From Tritonibacter horizontis (GTDB lineage Bacteria; Pseudomonadota; Alphaproteobacteria; Rhodobacterales; Rhodobacteraceae), in NCBI RefSeq assembly GCF_001518015.1, contig NZ_LPUY01000079.1, forward strand, positions 1 through 64,000: a DNA stretch of 64,000 nucleotides, read 5' to 3'. Shown piece after piece: positions 61,805 through 64,000 of the stretch (its first letter is position 1; every line of letters starts with the position of its first letter). The notes below the pieces were generated by a model. That model was not told the DNA's origin. It worked only from the letters and a program-made list of their open reading frames with translations, and made no database searches. Both the position numbers and the translations under genes were made by a program.

Positions 61805-62363
61805 AGACCTCGCCCTCGAAGGCCACCCGAGACGCAAAGCGGGGGCGGGTGAACACCAGATTGTAGATGTTGCGGGTCGAAAAGCCGATGTTGAAGGCGG
61901 GTTCGACGTCGTTCCAGGTTTCGACCAGGATCACCCGTTCCTGATCCGGCATCGTGGGCAGGCTGTCCTTGATGTCGTTGATATTCCCGTCTGTCCAGAC
62001 GTTCAGAAGATCGCCGCGCTCGACAGACCAATCCACATAATAGCTGTTGTCGGTGTCGTCCCAAAAGACCACCGACAGCCGCATCGACATGCCGGAATCC
62101 GACCGGACCAGCAGCTGGGCCAGGGCAAACATGCTGTCGACGTAGTCATCGTTGAGCGCGGTGGTTTCGCGCGAAATCAGGTCGGATACGGTATAGGCGG
62201 CCTTGGTGTTGATCGTTTCCTGGCGGAACAGATCGAACAGGGTGTAGGTCGCCGCAAAGATCCCAAGCAGAAACGGCAGGTAGATCGCCGTCTCGATCGA
62301 GACATTCCCGTCGTCACGCCGGCGAAAGCGGCGCAGACTAGTGCAAATTCCCTGTGCCTTCAT
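61755..62363 (-). CDS. TadE/TadG-like pilus assembly protein
   Basis: This minor pseudopilin-like protein of about 202 residues has an N-terminal positively charged part RRFRRRDDGNVSIE, one membrane segment (about 25-42) and a periplasmic C-terminal domain. The DDGNVSIE processing-like site and single TM match the TadE family of Flp/Tad pilus systems. It overlaps the preceding pilin gene at TGATG. Confidence 0.82.
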   Translation of the reverse strand: MKAQGICTSLRRFRRRDDGNVSIETAIYLPFLLGIFAATYTLFDLFRQETINTKAAYTVSDLISRETTALNDDYVDSMFALAQLLVRSDSGMSMRLSVVFWDDTDNSYYVDWSVERGDLLNVWTDGNINDIKDSLPTMPDQERVILVETWNDVEPAFNIGFSTRNIYNLVFTRPRFASRVAFEGEVFSDGSVHDDEIDDSVM

Positions 62364-62929
62364 CACTTCGGCTCCTGAACAAATGCGCTTGCGGCGTAAA
62401 GGCGGATACGTCCGTCGCCATCCTTCTGCATGCTGTCGGCCAGCCCCCAGTGCGGAAACAGCGGATCAAAGCTCATGCAGGCGCGCAGAAACATCAGATC
62501 GTTCGAGCCGCCGTTGCGGAAGGTGGTCACCGCATCGACTTCTTCGACCGAATTGACGCAGTCCGGCTCTGCCCCCACGCCGGTCCATTCAAACGGGTCG
62601 AGCTGGACCATCTCCAGCCTCAGGGAGGTTTCGCAATCGTCGATAAAACCGGACCGCGCGCAGATCGTATCGCGAATATCGTCATGTTGCATGTTGCCGC
62701 CGGTGCCGAGGCGGATGTCGCGCACGGTGGTGTCCATCGCCCGTTCCAGCATGATCTGGCGGACGGTGATGACACCCAGCTCGACCGAGGCAAAGAGCAC
62801 CAGCAGCATCAGCGGGAACAGCACCGCGAATTCAATGGTGGCATTGCCCTCGTCGGCGGCGCGGAAGCGGCGCAAGCGGGTCACGAGCCGGGCCATGCAG
62901 CCGACGGGATTGTCCAGCGCGCCGCTCAT
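62363..62929 (-). CDS. TadE-like pilus assembly protein
   Basis: This 188-residue Tad pseudopilin homologue has RRFRAADEGNATIEFAVLFPLMLLVLFASVEL at about 20-51, holding the G-x-x-x-E-F site and the membrane segment, and a cysteine-containing periplasmic part. It belongs to the TadE family that supports adherence pilus assembly. It starts four bases inside the end of the TadG-like gene. Confidence 0.86.
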   Translation of the reverse strand: MSGALDNPVGCMARLVTRLRRFRAADEGNATIEFAVLFPLMLLVLFASVELGVITVRQIMLERAMDTTVRDIRLGTGGNMQHDDIRDTICARSGFIDDCETSLRLEMVQLDPFEWTGVGAEPDCVNSVEEVDAVTTFRNGGSNDLMFLRACMSFDPLFPHWGLADSMQKDGDGRIRLYAASAFVQEPK

Positions 62930-64000
62930 TCTGTCAGCCTCAGCTGGCGGATCGCCGAGGCGATGGATTTGAAGGCGTCGGCGATCTCAAGCCCATCCAC
63001 GTCATAGTAGTGGGAGTCGGAACTGGCACAGTCCTGCAGGACGCTTTGGCCACTGCTCGGAGCCTCAAACCCGATGGTGAAGACGATGATGCCCTGGGCC
63101 TTGGCCGCGTCACAGATGGCCTCTGTGCGGTTGTCCTTGGTGTTGGAGCCAACGTAGCTGTAGACGTCATAGTACCATTCGTCGCGGGCGTCGTAGTAGT
63201 TCATCCAGTCGTAAAACAGATAGTAAAAGATGTACTGAAGCGAGGTATCTGCAAAGAGATCTGCAAACTGCAACTCTTCGGAAGAGCCGCTTTCCGTCAT
63301 GCGGGTTCGGGCCTCGCAACGACCATCGTCGTCCCATCGATAGCAATACCTTATGGATTCGTCCCCGTCACCAAACGGATGCGGCCCCCAGGTCCCGGAA
63401 CCGGTATTCGGATCGTGCCAGAAATACTCCCGAGTATCCTGGTTATAGGTCGAATAGACGTTTTCCGATGCGTTGTACCAGACTTTGGACCCGCCCTCGC
63501 GCCGGTCGTCGTTCACGTAATACTGGCTGGTATTCTGACCATCGGTCATCAATACGATCACCTTGAGCGTTTCATGGTCGGAATAGGACACCGGACGATC
63601 GGCATATTGCGGGTCAATCTCCGGGTTCTCGCCCGCAGAGAGGCTGGCGACAATCGGCTGCATCGACGGGTCCAGCAGAGCGACGCCCCATTTCATGCCA
63701 AGGTCGATTGACGTGTTGTCGCTATGGTCGAAATCATCAATGTAGTCTTGCAGCGTGTCGACATCGTCTTCGAACAACAATGCCGTCCGCTCCGGGTTGT
63801 CGGAATGGGCGGCGCAGGTCGCGTCGTTCACCAGTCGCGAACTTCTGCGGTAATCCGAACTGCCCCAAATGGAAAAATGCATCGTGCGCTGGTATTCATC
63901 CACCTGGCTTATCGCGGTGGTGTTGAAATCGCTGCCTTCAAAGTTGATGCAGTGGGAATAGTCGTGCTCATTGCTGACCTGCATCAGGTCGAGCACGCTT
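62926..64000 (-). CDS. TadG-like VWA-domain protein (partial)
   Basis: The reading frame enters from beyond the window edge and runs at least 358 codons to a stop at 62926. The visible part is the C-terminal half of a VWA-domain Tad protein: KVIVLMTDGQN (metal-site region), a large tyrosine/aspartate-rich insertion (YYVNDDRREGG through YYDARDEWYYDVYSY) and IIVFTIGFEAP. The N-terminal pilin-like part is missing only because the window ends. It leads the TadG-TadE-TadE run. Confidence 0.87.
   Translation of the reverse strand, partial: SVLDLMQVSNEHDYSHCINFEGSDFNTTAISQVDEYQRTMHFSIWGSSDYRRSSRLVNDATCAAHSDNPERTALLFEDDVDTLQDYIDDFDHSDNTSIDLGMKWGVALLDPSMQPIVASLSAGENPEIDPQYADRPVSYSDHETLKVIVLMTDGQNTSQYYVNDDRREGGSKVWYNASENVYSTYNQDTREYFWHDPNTGSGTWGPHPFGDGDESIRYCYRWDDDGRCEARTRMTESGSSEELQFADLFADTSLQYIFYYLFYDWMNYYDARDEWYYDVYSYVGSNTKDNRTEAICDAAKAQGIIVFTIGFEAPSSGQSVLQDCASSDSHYYDVDGLEIADAFKSIASAIRQLRLTE

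Noticed and set aside
1-64000. Prophage, integrative element or insertion sequence
   Set aside because: No integrase, transposase, capsid or conjugation gene and no terminal inverted repeats with target duplications were seen. The genes look like core and ordinary accessory metabolism.

Overview
This window looks like chromosome from an alphaproteobacterium of the order Rhodobacterales (Roseobacter/Rhodobacter type). The assignment rests on the high GC content, strong GC bias at third codon positions, the pleD-like/DUF3572 pair, the riboswitch-linked DUF1636-cobW-cobN cluster, the multi-gene imelysin iron locus, TRAP-type sugar-acid uptake, MttB-family and carnitine genes, and Tad pilus pseudopilins. 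No transposase, integrase, phage gene or CRISPR array was seen. Genus cannot be fixed from the sequence alone.

Layout. 1-6.0 kb: cobalamin genes, with cobN, cobW and a DUF1636 protein on the minus strand behind a clear cobalamin riboswitch, and cobO leaving in the other direction. 6.1 kb: a nested palindrome between convergent cobO and glpD. 6.2-8.6 kb: glpD and its DeoR-type regulator. 8.8-15.2 kb: a minus-strand iron locus (hemP, imelysin, Bfd, bacterioferritin, di-haem DUF1111 protein, second imelysin, DUF1513). 15.4-19.0 kb: metG, an MFS transporter and a single-domain rhodanese. 19.2-20.3 kb: an aldo/keto reductase.

20.4-30.1 kb: a uronate locus. A GntR regulator is divergent from uxaC, a TRAP transporter (dctPQM), kdgF, kduI, kduD, uxuB and uxuA. 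Saturated hexuronates (UxaC, UxuB, UxuA) and unsaturated oligouronide products (KdgF, KduI, KduD) would both be converted to 2-keto-3-deoxygluconate (KDG). The KDG kinase and aldolase are not in the window. 30.1-34.6 kb: carnitine degradation to glycine betaine, with a GlxA/CdhR-type regulator, a BKACE (DUF849) enzyme, a carnitine dehydrogenase fused to a betainyl-CoA thioesterase, and an SDR.

34.6-41.5 kb: an XRE regulator divergent from a DUF2061-desaturase pair, an EamA exporter, a NUDIX/DUF983 pair, and a four-gene module of a secreted four-EF-hand protein, an ECF sigma factor, a one-TM probable anti-sigma factor and a periplasmic metal-sensor-like protein. 41.7-48 kb: signalling genes. 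One is a PleD-like diguanylate cyclase without phospho-acceptor aspartates. Another is an H-NOX protein that appears to have lost its haem-binding residues, overlapping an HNOBA-GGDEF protein. DUF3572, a HAD phosphatase and an MttB-family methyltransferase lie between them.

48.2-64 kb: a molybdopterin oxidoreductase, a MocR regulator, two identical tRNA-Glu genes, recJ, glpX, hom, a small lipoprotein, a TetR regulator with a palindromic site, pirin with a short tandem repeat behind it, a small membrane protein, a MATE exporter with a coupled small gene, and three Tad pilus genes, the last cut by the window edge. The best candidates for something undescribed are the haem-less H-NOX/HNOBA-GGDEF pair and the EF-hand/ECF-sigma module.
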